Part shown: piece by piece, positions 11,516 to 22,100 of the stretch
How the letters are laid out: each line of letters opens with the position of its first letter
Numbering within the stretch: position 1 is the first letter of the stretch
DNA from: Bisporella sp. PMI_857
Taxonomy: Eukaryota > Ascomycota > Leotiomycetes > Helotiales > Helotiaceae
Length of the DNA stretch: 64,000 bases
Direction: 5' to 3'
Assembly (NCBI GenBank): GCA_021307315.1
Contig: JAJSPD010000028.1
Span: 434,001-498,000, forward strand
Notes under the pieces: generated by a model
What the model saw: only the letters and a program-made list of their open reading frames with translations
Told to the model about the DNA's origin: nothing
The model's database searches: none
Translations under genes and position numbers: made by a program

Positions 11516-11836
11516 ATGGCACTCTTCACCAAGTCTCAAAACCTCAGACATTTATTCTTATCATCAGATCATACCCCACAAAGAGCAATCCCCATCCACA
11601 AACCTGATTCCGATCGGGGTTCCACACATATATTCCAAACCATGTGCAAAATCACGGAGGTCATATATTCAGGTTGCGATCACATCACCAAAGACCCTAA
11701 AAAATGCAAACGTGCACGCGATAGCGGACAGTGCTTTCGAAGACCAAAGGTGGCGAGGTTTATTAGGAACTCACTTTGCGTTCGATGTCGAGAGGGAATG
11801 ATTGACAGTGTCCTGAAGGCTCTGGAACTTTTGTGA
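11516..11836 (+). CDS. Small Cys/Lys/Arg-rich protein
   Basis: Single exon of 106 aa. The second half, from Met43, is the interesting part: MCKITEVIYSGCDH, then KKCKRARDSGQCF, then SLCVRCREG. This spacing of Cys among basic residues resembles small Cys-rich proteins that are common in Pezizomycotina genomes and have no known function. Translation may start at 11516 or at the internal ATG at 11642. There is no signal peptide, so it is probably not a secreted effector. A pyrimidine-rich leader (11350-11510) lies upstream. Identification is by pattern only. Confidence 0.5.
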   Translation: MALFTKSQNLRHLFLSSDHTPQRAIPIHKPDSDRGSTHIFQTMCKITEVIYSGCDHITKDPKKCKRARDSGQCFRRPKVARFIRNSLCVRCREGMIDSVLKALELL

Positions 11837-12404
11837 GAGTCCCAGAGATAGAACGAAAGGACTAGAGGATTAGAGTCGTTTGAGGATCTTTGAAGTATGA
11901 TAATAGGTGTTGGTAGAAATAGGCGAGAAGAGAGCATCTAGAATGAGGGAATGAAAAGGGGTTAATAGGCGGAAGAGCTAAACGAAAGGCGAAAGGAGGG
12001 GCATCAGGAGCCAAAGCACGTGATTCGACAGGTGTCTCTTTCTGCCAAAGGGTTTCTTCCTCAAACGTATTCCCGCAGAATGGTCAAAATATTTTCAGTA
12101 CTATACACCTTTGATAGTGTCCCAAAATTAAGAAGCGCAATAATAAGTGCTTTTATCACATGACTTTACAAACTGTCGGTTCGCCCTTTAGAGTTTCTCC
12201 TTTCGCCTTTTGGTCGCCTTTTTGTTCGCCTCACACCTAAGCACCACCACCACGACATCCTCAAATAGCAGCCTGATTCCCAGCCCAGCCCACTATGCAG
12301 CACTCCACTTTCTATCCTCACCGTTTGCTAAGGCCTATCCCTTTCCTTCAGTCGCAATCCCCGAAACCGACACACCTGATTACAGAGAATCGTGACCACA
12401 GGAA
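11837..12404. other. Intergenic region upstream of the C2H2 gene
   Basis: This 568-bp spacer ends in a C-rich leader directly before the ATG at 12405 and probably contains the promoter and 5' UTR of the zinc-finger gene. No feature beyond that was recognised. Confidence 0.4.
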
Positions 12405-14052
12405 ATGACTATGCTACGGCAGCCAGATGTCCAGGTTGAGGAGGTAACCGAAAGTGCTTCATTCTGGGCTGAGAGTTGTCTTGCAATGATTGAGCAAACC
12501 ACAGGTCTCAGATCAAGTTACGGTAAGAATCCTTCCCATCGCCATCGAAGCCAATTGCTGACAGCTATGTTGCGGACTTGCCGCTAGCATCGTATCCTGC
12601 CCCAGAAATCAACCAGAATAGCTTTCAAGATCATGGGTCTCTCGAATTACCTGCACATACTGCTCCAGACGGTAGGAATAATTGGCGGGACCTACTGAAT
12701 GAACGCCATGCTCACTTTACCAAAGATTTTCAGCTTTCAGAGTTTGGCATTTTCAACGCTACTTGTGATCTACCCATGACGTTTCGGGATCAACATCGGT
12801 TCCTGGACGGAATTTACAATTCCTACCCGGACCCGACTTTGATCACAGCCAAGGATATGAGTGAGGTCGCCCGAAAAGTAGGTCTCTTGATGGAAGAAGT
12901 TTTTGCATGGTTTAAAGATGAGAAATTGAGAAGGGCAAAGCTTCTTGCAAACAAACTAGGCGAGGCACAAGTGTCAAGTTGTCAACTTCCGCCATCCCCT
13001 AAGAGCACAAGAGCCTCGGAGGGGCCTAGCGCCGCTTCCTTGTCATACAGCTCTACGTCTCCTGGAACGACATCGCAACCACTGGACGCATTTCCGCGAT
13101 GTCAACCTCCTACTGAGGATGCAAAGCTGCTGGGCCCACCTAAGTCGAAACGAGGGAGACCAGCCAAGTCGCACATTAAGACTGAACTGGACCTTCCCTC
13201 ACCAGATGCAAAACGTAGGAAAATCTCGATGAAGTATCCATGCCCTGATTGTGGGAATTTTGTTGCTTCCGAGCGCTATGCTGAACATATAAATCGAAAG
13301 CATTTCCCTGAAAACATTTGGGAGTGTCCCAAAACAAACCAACAAACTGGAAAACCGTGTTCATCGAATCCGCATTATCGGCCGTCTTACCGACTTGACA
13401 ACTTCGCAACACACTTGAAAGGCGAACACGATTGCTCTGCTTCAGAGATAGTTGAGTTAAAGAAAACTTGCAAGTTCGAAGTGTTAGACTTTTTCCATAA
13501 GATCTGTGGTTTTTGCGACAAAACTTTGGAAAGTCGAAATGAAAGCATAGAACACATCAAAAACCATTTCAGACATACCTCCCAAGAACCGAATCCTCCG
13601 ACAGACTTAGGCGTTTCGCTGTGGAAAGAAAAATGCGGTTCCGAACACAAACTCCAACTCGGTGTCCACTACCGAAGAAGCCAAGCTTCAAAACCAAATC
13701 TCATGAATATAGACCATGACTATGATCGTGATGGTCGTGAGGCGATTATGAAGAATCCGATGAAGGTAGTTCGGACAATTCAGACCACGACAGCTCAGAC
13801 TTTCAACCTAAAAACACCACCCATGAGCGTGGAAATGACGAAGGTAGACATTCTGGTGAAAGTTTTTCGGATAGTCAAGGCCACGGCAACCAAGACTCTC
13901 AACCGAACGATGGTAATCATAATCATGGTTATGACCATAATGAGGATAAACAATCTGGTAACACTGTTCGGGCAATTCAAGCTATCCCAACAGCGTTGAC
14001 GCTACTATTTTTACCAGGACCGGCCTTCTATGAGATAACTAAGGATATATAA
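12405..14052 (+). CDS. C2H2 zinc-finger protein, probable transcription factor
   Basis: Exon 1 is 12405..12522; a 65-nt intron (12523-12587, GTAAGA...GCTAG) joins ...LRSSYA to SYPAPEINQNS. The protein has an AT-hook-like basic run (PKSKRGRPAKS) and three zinc-binding segments: CPDCGNFVASERYAEHINRKH; a looser WECPKT...PCSSN...THLKGEH; and CGFCDKTLESRNESIEHIKNH, a near-perfect C2H2. The first reading frame loses coding character near 13,690-13,750. Another frame then gives a plausible acidic tail (EESDEGSSDNSDHDSSD...) to a stop at 14050. The change can be an intron (for example donor near 13,662 and acceptor GTGAG near 13,740) or a one-base frameshift. Zinc-finger family is secure; the 3' structure is not. 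Confidence 0.7.
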
Positions 14053-14420
14053 TCCATCAGACTTGCTGGGACCTCCTGGTTATCAATGCCATACTACGAC
14101 AGACGGTCAAAGAGCTAAGAGAGAACAAGTTCTAATTTGTCACAACGCCCATCAGCGGTAACCCGTACCAGAACTTTAACACTTACTTCAAAAGAGGATT
14201 TAATCTTACAATGTCACATCAATGGCCGCGGCAAGCACTATAGTCGGAGCTACGATGTCGAAGCTCGTCTGGAGAGCCATAGTGCGGTTCGCAAATATCC
14301 ATTGACTTGCCCTATCAATGACTGCAACATAACGTTCATGAGAACGACCAGCTCACTAAGGCATCAACAGAACGTACACATGAAGCAATTGCAGTGGTTG
14401 TTTTTTTTGGTGCGAAGAGG
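14053..14420 (+). pseudogene. Zinc-finger relic or lost 3' exons of the preceding C2H2 gene
   Basis: Coding-like sequence continues after the stop at 14050. One frame reads SDLLGPPGYQCHTTTDGQR; further on CHINGRGKHYSRSYDVEARLESH looks like a C2H2 finger that has lost its second Cys (GRG where GCG is expected). A better finger follows (CPINDCNITFMRTTSSLRHQQNVH, C-x4-C-x12-H-x4-H). The pieces lie in different frames. Either these are extra exons of the gene at 12405 or they are remains of a second family member. No intact reading frame connects them. Confidence 0.5.
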
Positions 14421-14763
14421 CACATTGATAAAGTAAGCTCGTGACGACCTCTCTCCAAGGACGACATACACTGACTACTCTTTCAGACACCTGGAAGACG
14501 ATTGCTCTAAATACTTTGAGATTGATATTCCTTCTACACCACCACTGGCTGGAAACACATATCATCTTGCCTCACGTCAGGTTTATAGAGATAACGAAGA
14601 CATGGACTTCCATCTATAACCAGATCCTCAGAGTATGTGCTCCTAACACTTCGCATTTTCTGTCCCGCGAAAATTTAATCATAATGCCTACTCTTGTCCT
14701 AGGTCACAGGAGCGACACCCTACAAGCTCGGTTGCTCTATACGCCGAAGCACCTGCATATAAT

Positions 14764-15824
14764 ATGGAGTCTCTGACGACCTTTATACCCCATGAATATA
14801 GTTTATTTCCCGTAAGTATGGACGAGTTCGTTCTAGATGCGTTCAATCCTACGAAACCGAATAGCTTTATTGGTAAGTATATTTTCATTCCAAAAACCAA
14901 CCTCTCACTGATATCATTCAATTCTATTCAGTTGGTTAATATATTTACACCTATACTGCTCTCTTCTCTATCCACCATACGTCGATCGTCCACCTTCAGA
15001 GGCATAATATCTGCTTTGCCATCCTTGCTCACCACCAGCCATAACCTCACATCAATTGTACAGCAGCCAAGACAACTTCAGCAGCGAGGTGAGCAAAGAG
15101 AAAGGTCGTTGCACATATCCGGACAATGGCAAGGTTTCAATGATCTCAAAGCTCACATGCTCTCACATACGAATGAACGTCCTGCATAATACCCGATTCA
15201 AATATGCCAGTACCGTATCATGGGGTATGTCTGGAAGTACGGTAAGAACCGGCATCTCTTAACGTTCTATAAAGCGGCTATGGTCTGCGGGTTCTGTCCG
15301 GGTAGTGGATCTGCAGCCGAGAAGTCATTCAGCCGTGCGGACGTCTTCAAACGACACCTCACCAGTGTTCATGCAGTAGATCCGACGCCTCCGAGCAGCA
15401 GCAAGAAGATATCAGCTGCGGGAAACGTCAATAGCGCCAAGAAGCTTTCAGGTTATCACCCGATGCCACGGGCAAGTGTTCAACTTGCTCAGAGACATTC
15501 AATAGCGCCCAAGAATTCTACGAGCATCTCGGTGATCGTGTTCTCCATCTTGTGCAGCAGGAAGAGGCTTCACAGGCTATTAATGCTGCTCGATTAGCAG
15601 AATTCGAAAATGATCAAAGCGCTCACGGGGTACTTCGCAATGATACTCTTCCAACGACAGCCAACTCCCGTTCAAAGGATGAGAATGAAGACGATCAGCC
15701 AGTGGCAGACGATGAAGATTCCATATTATCACGCAAAGAACGTCGCAATAATCGTCAAAAATATCTCCACCTTACACACACTAAGGGTAGCCTTCCATCG
15801 AAGACGAAAGGTCAGAGGGAATAG
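14764..15824 (+). pseudogene. Decayed C2H2 zinc-finger gene
   Basis: Starts with an intact-looking ATG (MESLTTFIPHEYSLFPVSMD) and a clear intron donor at about 14,873 (GTAAGT) with acceptor near 14,931. After that the frame breaks repeatedly: a TAA soon after the acceptor, and another TAA within the next proline-rich stretch. Then comes CTYPDNGKV, where a zinc-ligand Cys is Asn. After a frame change FNDLKAHMLSHTNERPA runs into a TAA, followed by YPIQICQYRIMG, where an expected Cys is Tyr. A well-preserved block follows (MVCGFCPGSGSAAEKSFSRA, DVFKRHLTSVHAV). A one-base shift near 15,465 leads to GKCSTCSETFNSAQEFYEHL and an acidic tail (DENEDDQPVADDEDS). Several lost zinc ligands plus stops and shifts make a working protein very unlikely. 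Confidence 0.72.
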
Positions 15825-15884
15825 AAAGAATATCCATCGTCATAGAGTACTGGTACCTCTCAGGGAAAGATAAATAAACGGATT

Positions 15885-16276
15885 CTACGCGTCTTTTGAT
15901 AGATCCTGTAGGCTCTGGAAGGACGACTTGATGCTTGATGCTGAATATGAGGTCCGCTTGAAGCCCAGGGCAGTGTTGTAAAGACATACGTCGCTGATCT
16001 CGAAGCCCAAACGACGCGACGAGCGGAAGCTTTCCATAACTCTGTTCAAGACAAGGGCCCTGGATCGCAATATAGTTACGGATGACTCAGAGAAATTAAT
16101 GGAAGTCAAGCGCGAGTCTATAGAGCTCCAGCGATCCTGAGTTGACAAAGTCACTCAGTTGAAGAAAGTTCTTCGAAAAAATAAGGCAGGATCAGAGCAT
16201 CTGACCAATGTCTTTTCTAAGGAACTGGAATCGGCGCAAGAAATCCAGCAGTATCGCAAACAAGCCCCGAAATAGA
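15885..16276 (+). pseudogene. Coiled-coil coding relic
   Basis: Downstream of the zinc-finger relic, fragments with strong heptad-like character sit between stops: DLEAQTTRRAEAFHNSVQD, KLMEVKRESIELQRS, and VDKVTQLKKVLRKNKAGSEH through FSKELESAQEIQQYRKQ. The last two are in the same frame, separated by a single TGA. This may be the decayed 3' end of the zinc-finger gene or of an unrelated coiled-coil protein. No homologue is recognised. Confidence 0.4.
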
Positions 16277-18021
16277 AGTTGTGAAACGGCCAAGCCTATT
16301 GGTCAGAATCAGCTTAGTCATCTCTTGGCGTCTGAACCGCTATTTTGTTCACTCTCTAGTAGATAGTTGATTCTATTAGCACTAAAATCAAATATGTATG
16401 CCCTATTCTACAACATATTCCGTGATAATATCACCTACAAGCGTACCGTTTCACAGAAGCGCTTTGGTTGCGAGTATGTGACTATTCCTAGAAAGAGATA
16501 ATCTCCTTATCAAGTTTCATTTGTTGAAGCCGCATCGTACCGAGCATGCTACGCAAGTGGTTCTTCAGCAACGAAGCTAGGTCAAAAGAAAGAAATTTGA
16601 ATTTAGGACTTGTAGTGAGATAATGGAACGGAAACAAAAAAAGATCCTGGCTCTCGGAATGAGAAACCGGAAATCAAATATGCCGTATTTGCCACCTGGT
16701 AGATCATCATGTAAGTCTACATAGAATGCCAGTTGTAGTTTGTCGCAAAAATTCAACGTCTGAAAGGGACCCTATCCTTCTGTCGGCCAGCCCCAAGCTA
16801 GGAGGCAGACCGATCTTGTGCATACCAACACTCAGATTTCCCAAATTAATACTCTTCGTCCAGTTCCAAACTTCGAGTTGAACCGATAACTAGGCCATAG
16901 TCTTCACCAAAGTTTTGATCATAATAAATCTCAATTCGGTGGCCGATGTAGCTAAATACGGAGCCAAGAGAGAATTGTTCCGTACAAGCACCAGACCTGC
17001 CTGCAGTTCGTGACGAGATGTTACCATTGTTCATGCTGCCGTGGCAGCACCTTCACAAATTTTGCTTCAACATACGTCAAGAACTATACATGGATAGGGT
17101 CACAGGGATAGCGCACCGCTATTGTGCTCAATGTTTTGAATACAGCTTAACCACTGATCTCACGGGAAACTGATGTCCGTAGAGGTAGACGGAAGTTCAT
17201 GTGCCTATCTTGAGATTGCTAATTCAAATCATTATTCATACATCTTCAATATTTGACATCTCTATCTCCTCAGAAAGACTTATTACCAAGAAGGAAGATT
17301 CTCTGTCGGCATTTAAATAGTATGAGCGGTGAATTAGGCGACCCCAAATTACGGCTTGTAGAAGGCTTTAGGGTTGTGGATATGATTTATACCTTGCTAG
17401 ATAGACAACTAGTATCAGAACTCGTTATAGGTTGGTTTCAATCGGTGACCGCCGTCAAAAGCTCAGCGATGTAATACACTTCACGGTGCAGGACTAGAAG
17501 AAATCCCTATTGGGCCATACGTCGATGAAACATGGAGCTTACCTTGGGCAGGAACCTTGCGGCTTAAGAACACATTGAAACAGCCATTGATGACGAAAGG
17601 TCCATTAGACGAAGTGATAGATAATCTTAGGTGCCCAAACCATTCTGCTTGGCTATATATATTTACTCCTGCGTCGTGGCCTCAACGCAAACTTTTGCTC
17701 AGAATTAAGTAGATATAGACAGGTAAAACATGTAGCATCTGTGTACGTAGCGAAGAAAGCTCTGAATATAAGTCATAAGCTAGTGGCGCATTAAAGCTGG
17801 GAACCCAGTGAGGCTTCTCATTGTGGTGCGCAAGATTGGAGGATCGGCAAGCCATTAATTTATTTTGATAAGTACTTTTAAAATTAATTCAGGTAAAAAA
17901 ATTACGTTCTATAATCTAAGTATAATTATATGCACTGGGCCTCGCTAAACCTTGAAATTTGCAGCTACGTTCTGATACTAAGCCGCCGATCACTTTTCCA
18001 CCTTTTTTATTAAAACTATCC
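16277..18021. other. Gene-poor region
   Basis: No gene can be supported in this 1.7-kb stretch. A short plus-strand frame at 17253-17474 and a minus-strand one at 16846-17034 have no recognisable motif or splice context. The last 200 bp before the inverted-repeat element are AT-rich. Confidence 0.4.
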
Positions 18022-18198
18022 TACAGTCAAACCTGGTTATATGGGAACTCGTTATATCGGAAACCTCTGTATATCGGAATGAACCTTGGATCCGCTGAGT
18101 TTTAGATAGCTATAATGGACCTCGTTATATCGGAAACCTCTCTATATCGGAAGGTTGGTTTGGCACCGAGCATTCCGATATAACCAGGTTTGACTGTA
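18022..18198. mobile_element. pogo/Fot1-type MITE (non-autonomous inverted-repeat element)
   Basis: A 173-bp element at 18024-18196 is bounded by inverted repeats that begin CAGTCAAACCTGGTTATAT and end with its exact reverse complement. The match extends to about 24 bp with one mismatch. It is flanked on both sides by TA, the target duplication made by Tc1/mariner/pogo transposases. Inside are two 32-bp direct repeats (18048-18079 and 18121-18152), both starting CTCGTTATATCGG and differing at one base. No coding capacity is present, so it would have been moved by a transposase encoded elsewhere. The CAGTCAAACCT..ATAT terminus resembles fungal pogo/Fot1-like elements; the exact family is inferred. 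Confidence 0.85.
18048..18152. repeat. Pair of 32-bp internal direct repeats within the element
   Basis: The copies at 18048-18079 and 18121-18152 differ by one base (TCTG versus TCTC). They may be transposase-binding subterminal repeats or a small internal duplication. Confidence 0.85.
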
Positions 18199-19370
18199 AA
18201 AGATTTCGTAAGAATTGGTGATAAGATATAAGGTGGGCTGAGCTCTTGACTGGTTAAAGTTTGCGCTCAGTCGTAGTTAAGAGTTCAAAAGAGTCGCTAA
18301 AGAGGTGTTAAATGATCTCATTTGCAAGAGACGGAAATCTAGCCTGGTCAATGACAAACACGAACTCGAAATTTAAGTGTGAAAGTTCATTGCTGATGCA
18401 AAATATGCCGTGGAAGGCGTATGTGACAGACGTGACCACAATATAGTGAAACTGATTCCCTACAGTCTCACAACCATTTGGTGATCTTTCTAGTTCTTCG
18501 TTTCTGCAAGTTGCATATTCAGACCAAGAAAAATCGTCGAAGGGCCTTGCTATGAGATGTATAATCGACTTGCTGCGACACTCCCAGTCGGTGGAGAGTC
18601 TGCTCGATCGTCTGTACTACTGCAGTAATGACTAAAACAAAGCCTGATTGAGCTGGAATGGTAACGAGTGAGACAGACGTGAAAGATTGCTGTTCATTCT
18701 TCTGTATAGCTTCTTGATGAGTTCGGCATTTAATGTATATGTGCCATGTTTCCAGCCGCAGGGAGACTAACCATTTGCTTGATCCATCCTGTCCATCTTT
18801 CCGCACTTCATTTCACAGTTTTATGGTTTGTATTATGTGGGAGACTATATTTGGCCTTCGTAGGTTGATCAGAGATGATTTCCAGAAACTGGGAGAGAAC
18901 ACCCACTGTTCAGGACAGCGTTTAAGAAAGTGGTATTTGCGGCGGATTTTCCAAAGAACTCAGGTTGGGTGAATCCAAATTTAATTGCTGCATTCTCGTA
19001 AACAACATCATAGATAACCCGTCTCCAGCTGCACATGTTGAGAGATTAATTGTTTCCCGCGATGGGAAGGAACATTGCATTGTAGGGGAGATGGCGATGC
19101 CAATGCTGTATCGGAAGAATATCCAGACAGATAGAATGATATATTGACAGTCTCTTGTAAGGTAACGGATTTTATTTCGAAATCGGAATCCAATTCCAAG
19201 GATAATTGCCTTCCTTGCTTCGTAATCGCGCCACACCTTTAGTGAATACTGGTTACTCAATGCTTTTTAGTTCGGAGAATTTTGAAGCAGTTGTTAGTCT
19301 CGAAAAAAAGCACAAAGCTCTAGCGCTAGGAGTGATGGCGCTGAATATATGTGAAAGCCATATAGGAGCG
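18199..19370. other. Gene-poor region with unassigned open frames
   Basis: Two minus-strand open frames (18519-18806 and 18922-19260) have some protein-like composition but no recognisable domain, no splice-linked partner and no clear start context. I do not call genes here. Confidence 0.35.
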
Positions 19371-19757
19371 TTATAAGGCTTGGAGAAACCCCTGCTCAAG
19401 ATCTTGGAGATAAAAGAGGCGCCTGGTCATTAAGTCGGCACGCTTCGCATCAATTGCGGCCTTGGACGCCTCTAAGCTAGATTTCCAGTGCATATTTCTT
19501 GCGTCCCATTCTTCACATGCAAATCTTATGCCGAATGCATGAGCATTCGGCAGAAGCAAAGCCAAACGCCGGGCAGACGGGTGTAAAAACCACGCAAGAT
19601 AATTGCGCTTCGGAATGGGGTGTGTGCTACAGAATAGATAGACGCAAAGAAAGTTTCTGAATCTCAGCATATCCCTCTGGGCTGGACTCAGTGTCCTCGA
19701 AGACAAACACAGTATTTATGAAAAGACCAAAGGCGGAACACCTTTCGGCCATACAGT
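19371..19757 (-). pseudogene. Possible broken small gene of unknown function
   Basis: From an ATG near 19757 one frame reads MAERCSAFGLFINTVFVFED, continuing through AEIQKLSLRLSIL to a stop. A second frame overlapping its end carries a long helical, charged stretch (EASKAAIDAKRADLMTRRLF, YLQDLEQGFLQAL) to a stop at 19371. The two look like parts of one protein separated by a shift or a missed intron near 19,630. No family is recognised. Confidence 0.3.
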
Positions 19758-21506
19758 GAAGAAATCCAACAAACGAGAAAGGAGGGGACACCACTTAGGT
19801 AGGGTCACATCGTAGATCTACACGTTAAACTCTGTTGTTGAACATGCGGGCTGGGTCTTAATGTTAAAGTACACAAATACGGATCTAGCCTGCCATGTGG
19901 AATTGGGCAATTTATTCGACTAGAAAAGCATAATTAATCAAAACTACTAGTGGTCAACCTAAGCTGGGTGCTTTATTCGATCCGTGGATAGTGCTATAAA
20001 TCATGGGGTCAGACTTTACTCCGTAAGCCATGGATTATACGTGGAAATTTCAATCAATTCATGCCTGGGATTATAAGCATTCCTACCTGAATACGACCTC
20101 TTTCGATGGTAAGCAAGAAGGATTATGCACTATACCACGAGACCTCGATATCTTCCGGTAATCAATTCCTTGGCCTGTGCACCTAATATTTTACAATGCG
20201 GTCCCTGGTCAAAGCGACACTTTGGCGCATTTTGCAGCATGGAGTTTTCTAACCAATCAAAATTCAAAGAGAATCTGCGAAATGAGTTATTTGATTGGTA
20301 ATCACTACCGATCCTCTCTACAGGGAAAGGGGGACAAAAGAGTTCAAGATATGCAGGACTTTGCATCGTTGTATAATTTACGACTATAAATGCAGTTCTA
20401 TAGCACAAGCCGTAAATAGCATAGTCTTGCGGGGGTTGAGAAGAACTAACCATAATTGGACAGTCTTAAGTCAGGAACGGGATGCTTGGCGAAGCTCGTG
20501 CTCTTCCGCTTTAGGGTAAAGTTTAAATGGAAATTTTGCCAACTCGAACTTTTCCCACTAGTGGAAATGCTACATATTTTGCTAATGGATACTTTGAATT
20601 TTCCTTGGCAAGCGAGATAATTGATCAGTTTATATTGTACCTTGTGAGGTTGAAAAAAACAAGCCACTTAGGTAACAGCTTCCATACTGTCCCCTTTCGA
20701 CCCGCGTTGTGAGCGTTTCTCGGAGTAGAATGAGGGCAAGTTTTACCTTCTGCAAAACTACTGTAAGGTACCCGATTTTTATCAAGGTCATCGTCTATCC
20801 TCGCCTAGCATGTCTCCAATTCATTTAAAAGAAGAAAGCGTAGCTAGAAGGGATATTAAAATGTCTTATCATTTACGAAGCATGTAAAACCGACGCTCGA
20901 TTTAGCTATTAAATCTTGCTAGGCTGGACAAAATTTAGGTTCTCAAGAGAATATTTTGTAGTATATCGGTTTGCTTAGGCCTAGCGGTTCAAGATGGGTT
21001 ATGCCATAGCGGCAGGATATTTCTCCATAAAGATCCCCCACAAAGATCTTCCATATCACGGCCACAAATACATTCGGAGAACATCAAAAGGAGTGGGGTG
21101 CAGAATTTCATGGGTCGAACATGTGTCCTTATGCGGAGAACCCATGTTCGCAACTACTTCCCGCGGTGCAATGCAAGGACAGTGACTATTAACGCTCACC
21201 GCACGCTTGGACATGTGAAAGGATCTCGGACAACCACACGAGAATAGCCCTTGGCAAATATACACAGGTATCACCAGGCATCAGTAGCACATAGCGCGCC
21301 TTGTGGTGGCTGTATTGCAACGATACTGCGATGAAAATGACCAGAGAGAAACACGAAAAGAAAGAGGGGTAGAGTACATGTTTTCTATAAGTATTCTCAA
21401 AATTCTCCAACAATTGATCACTCGCTCTCCATCAAGCCCTTACGTCAGATCATCAAAGCCCTCACATTAAACAATCAATTGATTATACAGTGTGCCAAAT
21501 CTGAAA
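19758..21506. other. Gene-poor AT-rich region and upstream region of the HsbA-like gene
   Basis: No gene can be supported. A TATA-like element (CTATAAGTA) lies at about 21,385-21,393, roughly 115 bp upstream of the HsbA-like ATG, a sensible spacing for a core promoter. The rest is AT-rich without a coding-like frame. Confidence 0.4.
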
Positions 21507-22100
21507 ATGTTTGTTCTACAAAGCTTCGTTGTTGGCCTCGCCGGAATTGCCTCAACTGCTCTCGCAGCTCCCTCCTTTGTTGCCAAACGCGAGATCGCTG
21601 CAATCACTGCTGATTTCAACTACCTTGATACTGTCATCAGCTGGAATCTCGGTAACATCACTCTCTACAAAGGTGGCCTTGACTTCACCGTCCTCACACC
21701 ACTTATAACCGCGAGCAACTTGCTCGATACCGCCATCAGCCGAACTACGACCGATGTCAATGCCCATGTAGCTTTCAGCGTCGAGGACAGCGCAGCTGTG
21801 CTTGTAAGGACTACTTCTTCGACAGTGGCTCTTGTTGACACCCTCAATGCTCTACTTGCTAAGGTATGAAAAGACTATTCGATCAAGAAACTCTACTTAC
21901 TTTGTGCTTAGGCATCACTTTTCAGAGCTGCCCTCATTAATAGGATCGTTTACGACTCTCTTGTGACCCACAAGACATATGAGGATGCACTGTATGCTGC
22001 CCTGGTTGCCAAGTCGCAACCTGACGATGCAACAGCAACCACGACGCTAAAGGCCCACTTGGCCACGGTATACAACACAGTTGTAGCAGCCTATGCATAA
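21507..22100 (+). CDS. HsbA-like secreted protein (hydrophobic surface-binding / cell-wall galactomannoprotein family)
   Basis: 181 aa in two exons (21507..21863, 21912..22100) with a 48-nt phase-0 intron (GTATGA...CTTAG). MFVLQSFVVGLAGIASTALA is a signal peptide with predicted cleavage before APSF. The mature part is small, Ala/Thr/Leu/Val-rich and nearly all helical, free of Cys, with amphipathic repeats (NYLDTVISWNLGNITLYKG; ITASNLLDTAISRTTTDVNA; FRAALINRIVYDSLVTHKTY). That composition and length match the HsbA family, known for binding hydrophobic surfaces and for wall mannoproteins in Aspergillus. The start was chosen at the first ATG that gives a signal peptide. Family call is by composition and length, since the family has few invariant residues. 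Confidence 0.75.
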
